A stretch of 55,469 bases of DNA, taken from the NCBI GenBank assembly GCA_964641965.1, contig CAZXLD010000031.1:1-55469 (forward strand), read 5' to 3'. This DNA comes from JAJDFU01 sp964641965. GTDB taxonomy: Bacteria; Bacteroidota; Bacteroidia; Chitinophagales; Saprospiraceae. Of this stretch, positions 33,616-43,084 are shown one piece after another. Made by a program: the position numbers and the translations under genes. Under the pieces are notes generated by a model, which worked only from the letters and a program-made list of their open reading frames with translations, was not told the DNA's origin and searched no databases. Numbering within the stretch: position 1 is the stretch's first letter; each line of letters starts with the position of its first letter.

Positions 33616-36588
33616 TCAATTCTCGGATTTACCTTCATTCATTTTCAGAGCTTGCAGTTTTTTCTCGGCTTCCAATATTTGTTCCTGTAAATTTTTCAAG
33701 CGGGCTGTGAGTTGCGCTTTTTGTTCCTCGGTTTGCTTTCGTTGGGTTTCAATTTCCGCTTTTGTACCTTCTTTAACTGAATTTATTTGCTCGAGCGACT
33801 GCTGACGGGCATCGTAGACTTCCTGGGAGGTTTTTTCCCGGGCAGCTGCAATTTCTTCCTGGCTTTTCAAGCGGGCTTCCTCTGCTTCTTCCTGATATTG
33901 TTGAACAAGTCGGTCTCGCTCTGCCTTTGATTCTTCCATTTCCACTTGAAAATGTTGGATTTGGTCGTCAGACTCTTCCTTTGTATCCTTCAATTTGGCT
34001 TGTATCTCCTCTAATTCAAGCGCATAGGCACGCTCTTCGGCTTCCAGTTGTTGGGCGTACTCCTCTTTAGCGGCACGAACTGCAGCGGCTCCCTCCTCTT
34101 GTGCCTGAGCTAGTGCTTCTGCCTGTTCCCGTTGTTGCTGTGCCAGTTGCTGGGAATACATCTCCTTCTCCTGGACCATTTTCTCTTTGATATCCTTTAG
34201 TTGCTCGGCGGTTTCTTTGCGCAAAGCTGCCATTTCAGCAGCAGCATTTTCCTGTGCTTCGGCTAAATCCGTTTCCAAGGCTAATTTTTCGGCATTAATA
34301 TTTTCTCGAAAGGTTTGCATAGCCTGAGCTTCCGCTTTTTCAATTGCTGCGATCGATTCAGAAGACTTTTTCCGGGCTTCTGCCACATTCAATTCCAGCT
34401 CCTCGATGGTTTTGGCCTGTTGCTGTTTTGCTTTCGCAATTTCATCAGCTGCTTTTTGCTTGATTTCAGCGACCTGGCGAGCCATATCTTCTCGGGTTTC
34501 GGCTACTTGTTGGGCTGAAATGGAAGCCTCCTTAGCCTCTTCATCCAAAATCTCTTTTCGAGTTGTTTCCGCTTCCTGCTCAATGCGTTCCAACTCAGCT
34601 TTAGCTTTGGCTTGAAGGGTCTTTACTTCTTTATTGTACGCTTCTTCTGCTTTTTCCGCTTTTTTACCGGCAGCTTCCAGCTGGGCGATGGCAGCTTCTC
34701 GGGTGCGCTTGATTTCTTCCTCTGCGCGAGCCTTGGCTTCTTTAACGGCTTCAGCAGATTTTTGGAGCGCCTCCTCCTCTACAGTTTTAGCTTGTTCTAA
34801 TGCAGCCACCAGCTCAGCTTCGATTTTCTCCATTTCAGCGGCTGCATTCTCTCTTGCCAGTTTAACCTCTTCAGCTATTCGTTCCTTTTCCAACGCCGCT
34901 TCCTGTCGAGCCTTATCCACCTTTGCCGCTTCCTCGTCCAGAATTTCCTGAATGGTTTGGTTGGATTGCGCTTTGACTTCCAGCACTTCTTCCGAAGCTT
35001 TTTTGCGCGTTGCCGCTACTTCGGCTAAAGCATTTTCTCGTTCCGTGTCCAAGTCATTCCGAATTTGGCTGATCTCGGTAGATACCTTCTCTTTGAAGGC
35101 AGATAACTCGAGGGCAAGAGATTCTTTGGTACGGGTAGCCTTTTCCTGAAGGTCAGCGACTTCTGTAGCCAGTTCTGATTCGATCTCTCCTTTCTTTTCA
35201 GCTGCTTTACGCCTGGTTTCAGCTACTTCAAAAGCAATTTTTTCTTTTTCAATGACGGCCTGTTCTTGTAATCGCGCAATCTCGTTGGCATTATTTTCCT
35301 GTTCGGTCAGCAATTGCTCTTGAAGAGATTTTCGAGTAGCGGTCAGCTCGTTGAGGCTTTTCTCGCTCTCCACCTTTGCCTGATCCCGGGCACGCTGTAT
35401 TTTTTGCCCCGCTTCAATTCGAATGGCTTCCAGTTCGGCATCCGATCGCTTCCGGGCAGTCTCCACCTCTGCAGCATAGGTTTGCTGAGCTTCCTGAATC
35501 TTGTTTTGGGCATTTTGAACCTCCAGGGCTGCTTCTTCCCGGATGGTTGCTACCCGCTGGGCGGCTTCCAGCTCGGCCTTGCTGATTTCTTCCGCCGCCT
35601 TTTGCCTGGCCTGGGTTACTTCCTCTGCCAAGCGGGCTTTTTCATCTTCTGATCCCTTCTTGGCTGCTTCCACAGCGGCCAGGCTTTTTGCTTGAGTAGC
35701 TTGAATGATCGAATCAGCCCGGTTTCGGGCATGGGCTACTTCTTTGGCATATTTGGCCTGGGCATCGGCAGCGTCTTGTCGGGCCGTGGCAACTTCTTCT
35801 TGAAATTGCTTTTTGGTTTGTTCCAGCCGCTTTAACTCCGCCTCAATTTCCCTTTTCACCTGGGCTTTAGTGGCCGCCAATTCTGACCGATATTCCTTGA
35901 GCTCCCCATCGGCCGCAACTGCTTCTTTTCCGCGAGGACCCGCATCTGTAGTATTGGTGGTGGTTTGAGGTTTCGCACCAAGATCTGGCTCTTCCGTAAC
36001 GGGGATTCGACTGGCAAGATCTACCGGGCGTCCCTCGATGACATCCATAGATGCCCGAGCCGTCATTTTATTCCGATCAATCCGGGAGATAAAGCAGGCG
36101 GCAGTTTGTTGAAGATCCTTTCGCCTACCTGGGTCGATCGTAAATTTTCGCATGATGTTGCGCAAGTTATTCTTTACGAATACGGTTGCGGCTTCTTGCT
36201 GGGCCAACCACTCCAAAGCAGCCAAATTCAGTTGAAGCGTATTGAAGCTGGTTACCACACCTTCTTCTTGAATCTCCTTTTGGGTATCAATGAACCGGAA
36301 ACTTCTTCGATCCTGACTGGTGCTGATGAAGATGAGCTCATCATTCATATTCAACTTCTCCCCCCCTTTTGATTCCACCCTGGCAACAATCCCTCGATCT
36401 GAACTGGCGAATTCAAGGGAATAACTATAGTCTGCCCGGACCACCAGGATCAAGGGCTGGGCTTGTAGCACCTGGATCGTTCCTGCCTGATTATCCTTCA
36501 CGATGAGCGACGAACAATCTACCTGTCCATGTAGGTTTGCCAAGCCAAGGAAAGTAAGGGCGAAGAGCAAATAGAATTGAGTTCTCAT
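33616..36588 (-). CDS. Giant exported coiled-coil protein
   Basis: I do not recognise this 990-residue protein. A signal peptide (about 1-21) is followed by an N-terminal globular domain (about 22-170) with several beta strands and two cysteines. A Pro/Thr-rich linker comes next, then about 750 residues (about 230-985) of nearly Pro- and Gly-free Ala/Glu/Lys/Gln sequence, clearly a very long coiled coil. Units such as EVATARQDAADAQAKYAK recur about every 18 residues (11+7), which suggests an almost straight coil. There is no C-terminal anchor. It could be a periplasmic or surface filament. The N-terminal domain might dock to an envelope partner. Confidence 0.8.
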   Translation of the reverse strand: MRTQFYLLFALTFLGLANLHGQVDCSSLIVKDNQAGTIQVLQAQPLILVVRADYSYSLEFASSDRGIVARVESKGGEKLNMNDELIFISTSQDRRSFRFIDTQKEIQEEGVVTSFNTLQLNLAALEWLAQQEAATVFVKNNLRNIMRKFTIDPGRRKDLQQTAACFISRIDRNKMTARASMDVIEGRPVDLASRIPVTEEPDLGAKPQTTTNTTDAGPRGKEAVAADGELKEYRSELAATKAQVKREIEAELKRLEQTKKQFQEEVATARQDAADAQAKYAKEVAHARNRADSIIQATQAKSLAAVEAAKKGSEDEKARLAEEVTQARQKAAEEISKAELEAAQRVATIREEAALEVQNAQNKIQEAQQTYAAEVETARKRSDAELEAIRIEAGQKIQRARDQAKVESEKSLNELTATRKSLQEQLLTEQENNANEIARLQEQAVIEKEKIAFEVAETRRKAAEKKGEIESELATEVADLQEKATRTKESLALELSAFKEKVSTEISQIRNDLDTERENALAEVAATRKKASEEVLEVKAQSNQTIQEILDEEAAKVDKARQEAALEKERIAEEVKLARENAAAEMEKIEAELVAALEQAKTVEEEALQKSAEAVKEAKARAEEEIKRTREAAIAQLEAAGKKAEKAEEAYNKEVKTLQAKAKAELERIEQEAETTRKEILDEEAKEASISAQQVAETREDMARQVAEIKQKAADEIAKAKQQQAKTIEELELNVAEARKKSSESIAAIEKAEAQAMQTFRENINAEKLALETDLAEAQENAAAEMAALRKETAEQLKDIKEKMVQEKEMYSQQLAQQQREQAEALAQAQEEGAAAVRAAKEEYAQQLEAEERAYALELEEIQAKLKDTKEESDDQIQHFQVEMEESKAERDRLVQQYQEEAEEARLKSQEEIAAAREKTSQEVYDARQQSLEQINSVKEGTKAEIETQRKQTEEQKAQLTARLKNLQEQILEAEKKLQALKMNEGKSEN

Positions 36589-36867
36589 GATTCGGGTTTT
36601 TCATTCATGATTGCATCACACCTTCTTCCTTCTAGCCTTAATTAATACCATTTTAAAATGAAAATGACGCATTTAAATCGGTAAAAAACGGGGATAGGCC
36701 GTCATATCCAGTGCTCTATTACAAACTCCGCTTTTTATCCAAAAAGTCTATCCGATACGTACCATTTACTTTGCGGAGAAGATTTAACCAGAAGCTCTGA
36801 TTTATAATTTACCCTTTTTTGACGGCAATTGCCCTAGAGAATCAGGTTTGGCTGCTTTGCCTGTGGG

Positions 36868-37815
36868 TTAAAGACTATTTTTTCGAAAAGAGGCTAGCAA
36901 AAATAGAATAGCCATGCGAACGGCGACCCCATTTTCCACCTGTTTCAATATGATAGAATGTGGGCTATCCGCCAGCTCAGACGTGATTTCCACTCCTCGG
37001 TTAATTGGCCCTGGATGCATTATCAAAATGGGCTTTTCCACCTGATCCAACACCTCTTTGTTGAGTCCGTAATATAAAGCATACTCTCGGATACTGGGGA
37101 AATACCGTATGTCCTGGCGCTCCAGTTGAATCCGCAATACATTAGCCACATCACACCATTGAAGGGTTTCCTCCCGACTAAAGCTCACTTCTACCCCGAG
37201 GGATTTCATGTGTCGCGGAATCAAGGTAGGAGGACCGCAAACTCGAACCTTTGCACCTAGTTTCTGCAAGCAAAACACGTTGCTCAACGCAACGCGTGAA
37301 TGCAGGATATCCCCGAAAATGGCAATTTTTTTTCCCTTAAGATCTCCCAGGGCCTCTTCCATTGAAAAAGCATCCAGTAAAGCTTGGGTTGGGTGTTCGT
37401 GCGTTCCATCCCCTGCATTTATGATGTTGGCATCAATGTGATTGGCCAGAAAATGTGGAGCCCCGGGAGCCGGATGCCGGATAACTACCATATCTACCTT
37501 CATGGACAGGATGTTATTCACGGTATCCAGCAAGGTTTCGCCTTTTTTCACGGATGAGGAAGCTGCGGAAAAATTAATAATGTCAGCAGAAAGCCGCTTC
37601 TCCGCCAATTCGAATGAGATCCGGGTTCGGGTAGAATTTTCAAAGAATAAATTGGCAATGGTAACATCCCGCAGTGAAGGTACTTTTTTGATCGGTCGGT
37701 TGATAACCTCTTTGAATTCGCGAGCCGTCTCAAAAATAAGCCGGATATCCTCGGGCGTCAGGTTCTTTATCCCAAGTAAATGCTGAGTGCTAAGTTGTTG
37801 TACGCCGTTGATCAT
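36868..37815 (-). CDS. pyrB: Aspartate carbamoyltransferase catalytic subunit
   Basis: Carbamoyl phosphate plus aspartate gives N-carbamoylaspartate, the committed step of pyrimidine synthesis. 315 residues, usual length. FFENSTRTRISFELA (about 58-71) binds carbamoyl phosphate. SVKKGETLLDT, VIRHPAPGAP, GDGTHEHPTQALLD and MHPGPINRGVE complete the active site. There is no pyrI in the window. The ATG overlaps the end of pyrR by 4 bp, the classic coupled pyrR-pyrB arrangement. Confidence 0.97.
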   Translation of the reverse strand: MINGVQQLSTQHLLGIKNLTPEDIRLIFETAREFKEVINRPIKKVPSLRDVTIANLFFENSTRTRISFELAEKRLSADIINFSAASSSVKKGETLLDTVNNILSMKVDMVVIRHPAPGAPHFLANHIDANIINAGDGTHEHPTQALLDAFSMEEALGDLKGKKIAIFGDILHSRVALSNVFCLQKLGAKVRVCGPPTLIPRHMKSLGVEVSFSREETLQWCDVANVLRIQLERQDIRYFPSIREYALYYGLNKEVLDQVEKPILIMHPGPINRGVEITSELADSPHSIILKQVENGVAVRMAILFLLASFRKNSL

Positions 37816-38375
37816 TCTTCTTTAGCTGCTTCTTTTGAAGGAAACAAAAGTACCTGATCCACTCCTTCCTGTTCTTTCCAGCCTACCCTTACATAAGCAT
37901 GCTCCAATGCATCTACGGTGATGCCTATATAATCTGCTTGAATAGGAAGGGCGCGGTTGAAACGTCGATCTACCATTACCATAAGCTCTACCTCTTTGGG
38001 TCGACCATAATGGTTGAGTGCGGTCAATGCGGCTTGAACCGTTCGTCCGGTGTAAAGCACATCATCGATGAGGACTACGTGCTTTCCCTCCACCAGAAAG
38101 TTCATTTCAGTTACGCTGGCTCGCAGTGGTTTCTGCCGGGTGCGAAAATCATCTCGGTAAAAGGTGATGTCCAATTTACCATACCACATCTTAACCCCTT
38201 GCATCAACTCCTGCAGACGAGAATAAATCCGGTCAGACAACAAACTACCTCGAGGTTGTATGCCAATAAAACAGATCTCTGAAAAATGGGAACATTTTTC
38301 GATCAACTCGTAGCATAGGCGATCGATGGTCAGCTGGAATCGTTCCTCTCGAATAATAACCCTTCCGGTTTCCAT
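37812..38375 (-). CDS. pyrR: PyrR: pyrimidine regulator / uracil phosphoribosyltransferase-like
   Basis: A type I phosphoribosyltransferase of 187 residues. The PRPP-binding loop is VVLIDDVLYTGRT (residues 100-112). The flexible-loop region LDITFYRDDFRTR is typical of PyrR, which also binds pyr mRNA in Gram-positive bacteria to control attenuation. No PyrR-binding attenuator is evident in the short upstream region (38376-38411), so here it may act mainly as an enzyme or regulate elsewhere. It is coupled to pyrB by a 4-bp overlap. Confidence 0.93.
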   Translation of the reverse strand: METGRVIIREERFQLTIDRLCYELIEKCSHFSEICFIGIQPRGSLLSDRIYSRLQELMQGVKMWYGKLDITFYRDDFRTRQKPLRASVTEMNFLVEGKHVVLIDDVLYTGRTVQAALTALNHYGRPKEVELMVMVDRRFNRALPIQADYIGITVDALEHAYVRVGWKEQEGVDQVLLFPSKEAAKEE

Positions 38376-38531
38376 AGTTGCAAAATAGGAAATGCACCCT
38401 GATTTTCCGATTTGAGAAAAATTAAAGAAAATCTGCGAGGTAGATTAAACCAATCCAGCGTAACTCCATCCAACAACCAGTCGCGACGCCTAATTAAAAT
38501 TTGTAAAACTTCAATCAAAATGATTCTGGCA

Positions 38532-39341
38532 ATGAAATTCAATCCCATGTATTTGATCGTACTTACCTTGATGGTAGGAGCGATTACTTTTAGTTGCGAA
38601 AAAACAGAAGACACTCCCGAAACTACGGATATCGAGGACACTGCTAATGATTTAACTGCTCTGGAAGACCTGACCGCCAATATCGAAGCCGACCTGGATG
38701 ATATTGAAGAGACGGGAGGCGAACCTTGCGTAGTCGTTACAGTCATGCCCGACGATGGTTCTTTTCCCCGGACTGTGACCTATGATTTTAGGGATGGTTG
38801 CGTTAACAAAAATGGCCGTGATCGTCGAGGAATTATCCAGGTGGTATACAGCGATAGCGTTCGCCTACCTGGTTCCACCCGAACCGTTACTTTCCAAGAT
38901 TTTTTCATTGACGACGCACAAATCACCGGTACAAAGGTACTGACCAACGAGAGCGCTACTGCAGGAAGGCTAACTGCCATCAACAGGAACGTGGATTTGA
39001 CCATCACTTTCCCCGACAACACAACAGCTTCCTGGAAGCAGGATCAAATGTATTCCATTATTGAAGGAGGTGACACCCGTACTATTTTTGACGATGTATT
39101 CCAATATTCGGCTTCGGCTACAGGTACCAATCGGGAAGGACAATCTTTCTCTACTGAAATCACGGAGCCTTTGGTTCGTCAACGCATCTGCCCATGGATC
39201 CAGAGTGGCATACGCACCTTTTCTGTAGGTGATGGGACCGCCTCAATAGATTATGGAGACGGTGCTTGCGACCAGTTCGCTACCCTCACCGACCAAGATG
39301 GAGCGTCCCGGGAAATCCGGATTCGCGTTTGGTGGAAATAA
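38532..39341 (+). CDS. Hypothetical lipoprotein
   Basis: 269 residues from the ATG at 38532. The frame starts at 38412, but MKFNPMYLIVLTLMVGAITFSC is a clean lipoprotein signal with Cys22. An acidic, Thr/Asp-rich segment follows (about 25-60), then a beta-rich domain. VVVTVMPDDGSFPRTVTYDF and GCVNKNGRDRRG resemble repeated folds of Bacteroidota surface lipoproteins. It has four cysteines in the mature part, two of them in the PCVVV and GACDQF segments. I cannot name the family. It is followed by a strong terminator. Confidence 0.75.
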   Translation: MKFNPMYLIVLTLMVGAITFSCEKTEDTPETTDIEDTANDLTALEDLTANIEADLDDIEETGGEPCVVVTVMPDDGSFPRTVTYDFRDGCVNKNGRDRRGIIQVVYSDSVRLPGSTRTVTFQDFFIDDAQITGTKVLTNESATAGRLTAINRNVDLTITFPDNTTASWKQDQMYSIIEGGDTRTIFDDVFQYSASATGTNREGQSFSTEITEPLVRQRICPWIQSGIRTFSVGDGTASIDYGDGACDQFATLTDQDGASREIRIRVWWK

Positions 39342-39374
39342 AAGCCAAAAAACCGAATTATAATCCTCAACATG

Positions 39375-39411
39375 CAGGCTTCCCAAATGGGAAGCCTGTT
39401 CTATTTTATTT
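39375..39411 (+). terminator. Rho-independent terminator after the lipoprotein gene
   Basis: A perfect 10-bp stem CAGGCTTCCC / GGGAAGCCTG with an AAAT loop (39375-39398) is followed by TTCTATTTTATTT. It separates the lipoprotein gene from the convergent glnS, whose stop is at 39406. Confidence 0.85.
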
Positions 39412-41112
39412 CTGCTTTTTAGCCCAGCTATCTTTTAAGCTTACGGTGCGGTTAAAAACCAAATGATCAGAGGTAGTATCTTCATCTACACTAAAGTAGC
39501 CCAGCCGCATAAACTGGAAAACCGTGCCGGGTTGAGCACCTTTAAGACTCGGCTCTAGGAAAGCCTGCCGGATCACTTTCTTGGAATCCGGATTTAGAAA
39601 TTCAATAAAATCCTTTCCCGGGTGACTATCCGGCGCAGGATCTACAAACAAACGATCGTACAAGCGCACCTCAGCCTCGATCGCATCGGGCACGCTCACC
39701 CAATGCAAAGTACCTTTGGCTTTGACTCCAGAGGTATCCTGTCCACTCCGACTATCGGGATAGTAGGTACAATAAACTTCCTCAATCTCTCCCGTTTTTT
39801 CGTTCTGCTTATAACCTTCACAGTGTAGGATGTAAGCCCCTTTCAGCCGGACATTTCGACCGGGTGCCATTCGAAAATACTTTTTATTGGGGGCTTCTAT
39901 TTTAAAGTCTTCTTGCTCGATATGAAGTGTTCCGCTAAAGGGTACTTTCCGAGAGCCGGCATTTTCATCTTCCGGATTATTTTCAATCTCCATTGCTTCG
40001 GTCTGCCCTTCCGGATAATTGGTAATGACCACTTTCAGTGGATTCAGTACCCCCATTACCCGATGGGCGGTCCGGTTGAGCTCTTCCCGTACAGTGAACT
40101 CCAATAGTTCGTATTCGATCACATTGTCCCGTTTGGCCAAGCCGGTCCGCTCACAAAAAGATCGAATGGCAGCAGCAGGATATCCCCTCCGCCGCATCCC
40201 GGCAATTGTGGGCATGCGTGGATCGTCCCAACCCGTCACATAGTCGTTTTCCACCAGGCGCAACAGCTTTCGCTTGCTGGTAATTACATAGGCTACATTC
40301 ATACGGGCAAACTCAATTTGCCGACTGGGGAAGATCTCTAATTCCTCAATTAACCAATTATACAGCGGGCGGTGGTGGCGAAACTCAAGGGAGCACAACG
40401 AATGTGTAATACCTTCGATAGCATCACTCTGCCCATGGGCAAAATCATACATGGGGTAAATATTCCAGGTATCCCCGGTTCGGTGATGCGACTCTTTCTT
40501 GATGCGATACAAAACGGGATCTCGCATGTGCATATTCGGGGAGCTCATATCAATCCTGGCACGCAGTACTTTAGCCCCTTCTGGAAATTCCCCCTTCCTC
40601 ATGCGTTCGAAAAGATCCAGGTTTTCCTCTGCCGACCGGTTTCGGTAGGGACTTTCTTTTCCTGGCTTGGTGGGTTCACCTTTCTGTTCTGCAATTTCTT
40701 CAGCTGTGCTGTCGTCTACGTATGCAAGTCCTTTTGCGATCAACTTACGGGCCAGCTCATACAACTGATCAAAATAGTCAGATGCAAAATATTCTCGATC
40801 CTCCCAATCAAAGCCCAGCCATTTGATATCCTTTTTAATCGCATCGACATATTCAGTATCCTCAGTAGTCGGGTTGGTATCGTCAAACCTCAAATTGGTT
40901 TTACCCCCATATTTCGCTGCGGTAGTGAAATTGACATAAATAGCTTTGGCATGCCCAATATGCAAAAAGCCATTGGGCTCGGGAGGGAAACGGGTATGTA
41001 CATCCCCACTGTGTTTGCCTGCTTGCAGGTCCTCTTCTATATGCTGTTCGACAAAATTTCGAGGTTCTCCCAAAACAAGCTCGATATCCTTGTTTGCCTT
41101 TTCCTTAGCCAT
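39406..41112 (-). CDS. glnS: Glutaminyl-tRNA synthetase
   Basis: 568 residues of class Ic GlnRS. The HIGH motif is in PPEPNGFLHIGHAKAI (51-54). The KMSKS-equivalent is VITSKRKLLRL. The anticodon-binding beta-barrels follow, with VVITNYPEGQTE and GTLHWVSVPDA. Length and motifs match bacterial GlnRS rather than GluRS. The presence of GlnRS means this organism charges tRNA-Gln directly. It lies 59 bp downstream of argS on the same strand. Confidence 0.97.
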   Translation of the reverse strand: MAKEKANKDIELVLGEPRNFVEQHIEEDLQAGKHSGDVHTRFPPEPNGFLHIGHAKAIYVNFTTAAKYGGKTNLRFDDTNPTTEDTEYVDAIKKDIKWLGFDWEDREYFASDYFDQLYELARKLIAKGLAYVDDSTAEEIAEQKGEPTKPGKESPYRNRSAEENLDLFERMRKGEFPEGAKVLRARIDMSSPNMHMRDPVLYRIKKESHHRTGDTWNIYPMYDFAHGQSDAIEGITHSLCSLEFRHHRPLYNWLIEELEIFPSRQIEFARMNVAYVITSKRKLLRLVENDYVTGWDDPRMPTIAGMRRRGYPAAAIRSFCERTGLAKRDNVIEYELLEFTVREELNRTAHRVMGVLNPLKVVITNYPEGQTEAMEIENNPEDENAGSRKVPFSGTLHIEQEDFKIEAPNKKYFRMAPGRNVRLKGAYILHCEGYKQNEKTGEIEEVYCTYYPDSRSGQDTSGVKAKGTLHWVSVPDAIEAEVRLYDRLFVDPAPDSHPGKDFIEFLNPDSKKVIRQAFLEPSLKGAQPGTVFQFMRLGYFSVDEDTTSDHLVFNRTVSLKDSWAKKQK

Positions 41113-41171
41113 AGTGAAATAAAAAACATTAAACTAAATCAATAAATACAAATGGAGCCGGCGGTTAGTTG

Positions 41172-43016
41172 CTACATCCGATCAGGCATTTCAATACCCA
41201 GCAGATTCATCCCATTGCGAAGAGTAATTCCAACTAAACGACTCAACTGCAACCTGAAAGCTTTAGCTGACTCTGTTTCCGCTTTCAAAATGGAATAATC
41301 GTGCCAAAAGCGGTGGTAACTTTTAGCCAGATCATAGCAGTAATTGGCGATGGTAGATGGATCGAGTTCTTCAGCTGCTTCCAAAATCACCTGATCAAAA
41401 GCATGCAGCCGACGAATGAGGTCCCGTTCTCCTTCCTGAAGCTCGTGATAATCAGATGCTGCCTCCCAATCAATTGCTTTGGCATTGCGGAAAACAGACT
41501 GGATCCGAACATAGGCATTCTGGACATAGGGCCCTGTCTGACCTTGCAAATCAACAGATTCCTTAGGGTCAAAAACCATGCGTTTTTTGGGATGCACCTT
41601 TACGATGAAAAACTTAAGTGCACCAAGTCCAATCTGGCTAATTATCTTGTCCTGTTCTTTTTTGGATAAACCATCCAGCGTATCGCGCTCCTTGCTGTTT
41701 TGCCGGGCCTCTGCCTCTACCTCGTCAATCAGATCATCTGCATCTACCACGGTTCCCTCTCTCGACTTCATCTTGCCGGTCGGGAGGTCAACCATTCCAT
41801 AAGAAAGATGAAAAAGGCCATCGGCGTAGGGCTCCTCCAGCTTTTTCAAAATTTCAAACAACACCTGGAAGTGGTAATTTTGCTCATCACCCACAACGTA
41901 CACCATCTTTTCAACCCCGAAGTCATCATAACGCATACGAGCCGTTCCAAGGTCCTGGGTCATATAAACGGAGGTGCCGTCACTGCGAAGCACAATTTTT
42001 TGGTCCAGTCTGACATCTTCCAAGTCACACCAAACTGAACCGTCTCTTTTTCGGTAAAAGACATCGGATTCCAATCCTTCCTGCACGATATCCTTTCCAT
42101 ACAAATAGGTATCAGATTCGTAATACACCTTGTCAAAGGTTACGCCAAGGCGTTCATAGGTTTCATCAAATCCCTCGTACACCCAGTTATTCATTTTTTG
42201 CCAAAGTGTAAAGGTCTCTTTTTTACCGGCCTCCCAATCCAACAGCATGTCCCGGGCTTCCCGCCCCAGTTCAGAATAATCATTGAAATACGTATTCTTA
42301 AAAGCTTTGAAAAAAGCTTCCTGAGACTGGTCTTTTTTGGCTTTTTCTTCAAACAAGGAATTAGCTACCGCTGTGGTTTGCCAGGCTTTGTACTCTTCCT
42401 GAAATTTCTTCTCGAACAGAACGTAGTATTCCCCAACGAAGTGATCCGCTTTTTTACCTGTGGATTTCGGGCTGGCTCCCGCTCCGTATTTTTGCCAGGC
42501 CAGCATACTTTTGCAGATAGCAATGCCCCGGTCGTTGATAATTTGCACCTTCACCACCTCGAAACCCGCTGCTTCCAGTACCTTGGCACTGGCCCACCCC
42601 AGCAAAATATTTCGGATATGCCCTAAGTGCAATGGTTTATTCGTATTTGGAGAGGAATACTCCACCATTACCTTTCGGCCATTAGCAGGTTGATAGCCAA
42701 AGGTTTCGTTTTGGTAATGATCTGCCAGGTAGGATTTCCAGAACCGGTCTTCCAATTGAAGGTTCAGAAATCCTTTGATCACATTAAAATCGGATACCTC
42801 CGGCTGATGTTGTGCCAGAAAGGTCCCCAGCTCCTTGCCAATCTCCTCCGGCTTTTTCTTTGCCTGGCGGGTGTAGGGAAAAACCACTAATGTGAAATCA
42901 CCTTCAAATTCCTTTCGGGTAGGTTGAAAAGAAATCTGATCGGATTGCAAATCAAGGTCATACAATTGCTTCAACCCCTGGCTTACGCCTTGTGCCAGTG
43001 TATCTAGAACTGCCAT
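41172..43016 (-). CDS. argS: Arginyl-tRNA synthetase
   Basis: 614 residues of class I ArgRS. The N-terminal Add1 tRNA-binding domain (about 1-110) is followed by the HIGH-like HLGH (130-133) in YSSPNTNKPLHLGHIRN. The catalytic core reads through to GKMKSREGTVVDADDL, the degenerate KMSK region. The C-terminal DALR domain ends in LVGITLRNGMNLLGIEMPDRM, matching the conserved ending. It is presumably co-transcribed with glnS. Confidence 0.97.
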   Translation of the reverse strand: MAVLDTLAQGVSQGLKQLYDLDLQSDQISFQPTRKEFEGDFTLVVFPYTRQAKKKPEEIGKELGTFLAQHQPEVSDFNVIKGFLNLQLEDRFWKSYLADHYQNETFGYQPANGRKVMVEYSSPNTNKPLHLGHIRNILLGWASAKVLEAAGFEVVKVQIINDRGIAICKSMLAWQKYGAGASPKSTGKKADHFVGEYYVLFEKKFQEEYKAWQTTAVANSLFEEKAKKDQSQEAFFKAFKNTYFNDYSELGREARDMLLDWEAGKKETFTLWQKMNNWVYEGFDETYERLGVTFDKVYYESDTYLYGKDIVQEGLESDVFYRKRDGSVWCDLEDVRLDQKIVLRSDGTSVYMTQDLGTARMRYDDFGVEKMVYVVGDEQNYHFQVLFEILKKLEEPYADGLFHLSYGMVDLPTGKMKSREGTVVDADDLIDEVEAEARQNSKERDTLDGLSKKEQDKIISQIGLGALKFFIVKVHPKKRMVFDPKESVDLQGQTGPYVQNAYVRIQSVFRNAKAIDWEAASDYHELQEGERDLIRRLHAFDQVILEAAEELDPSTIANYCYDLAKSYHRFWHDYSILKAETESAKAFRLQLSRLVGITLRNGMNLLGIEMPDRM

Positions 43017-43084
43017 TCAGCATGTTTTTAAGGCTCAAAATTAAGTTTCCAAAGGTATCAATTTCAGGAAAGGCCGAGCGACTC

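Noticed and set aside
34315..34951. Several plus-strand frames opposite the coiled-coil gene
   Set aside because: Repetitive Ala/Glu coding gives long stop-free antisense frames rich in Ser, Phe and Leu; none has a start context or domain.
36726..36778. CTCCGC/GCGGAG inverted repeat with inner CTTTTT/AAAAAG in the spacer below pyrB
   Set aside because: The outer arms are 6 bp with a 41-nt loop and the inner stem is all A-T but for one pair; too weak for a terminator or RNA call without covariation data.
38376..38411. PyrR-type attenuator upstream of pyrR
   Set aside because: The spacer before the next annotated start is too short, and no alternative hairpins or PyrR-binding loop consensus can be seen.
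40372..41145. 257-codon plus-strand frame inside glnS
   Set aside because: It is antisense to a clear glutaminyl-tRNA synthetase and its composition is that of a mirrored coding frame.
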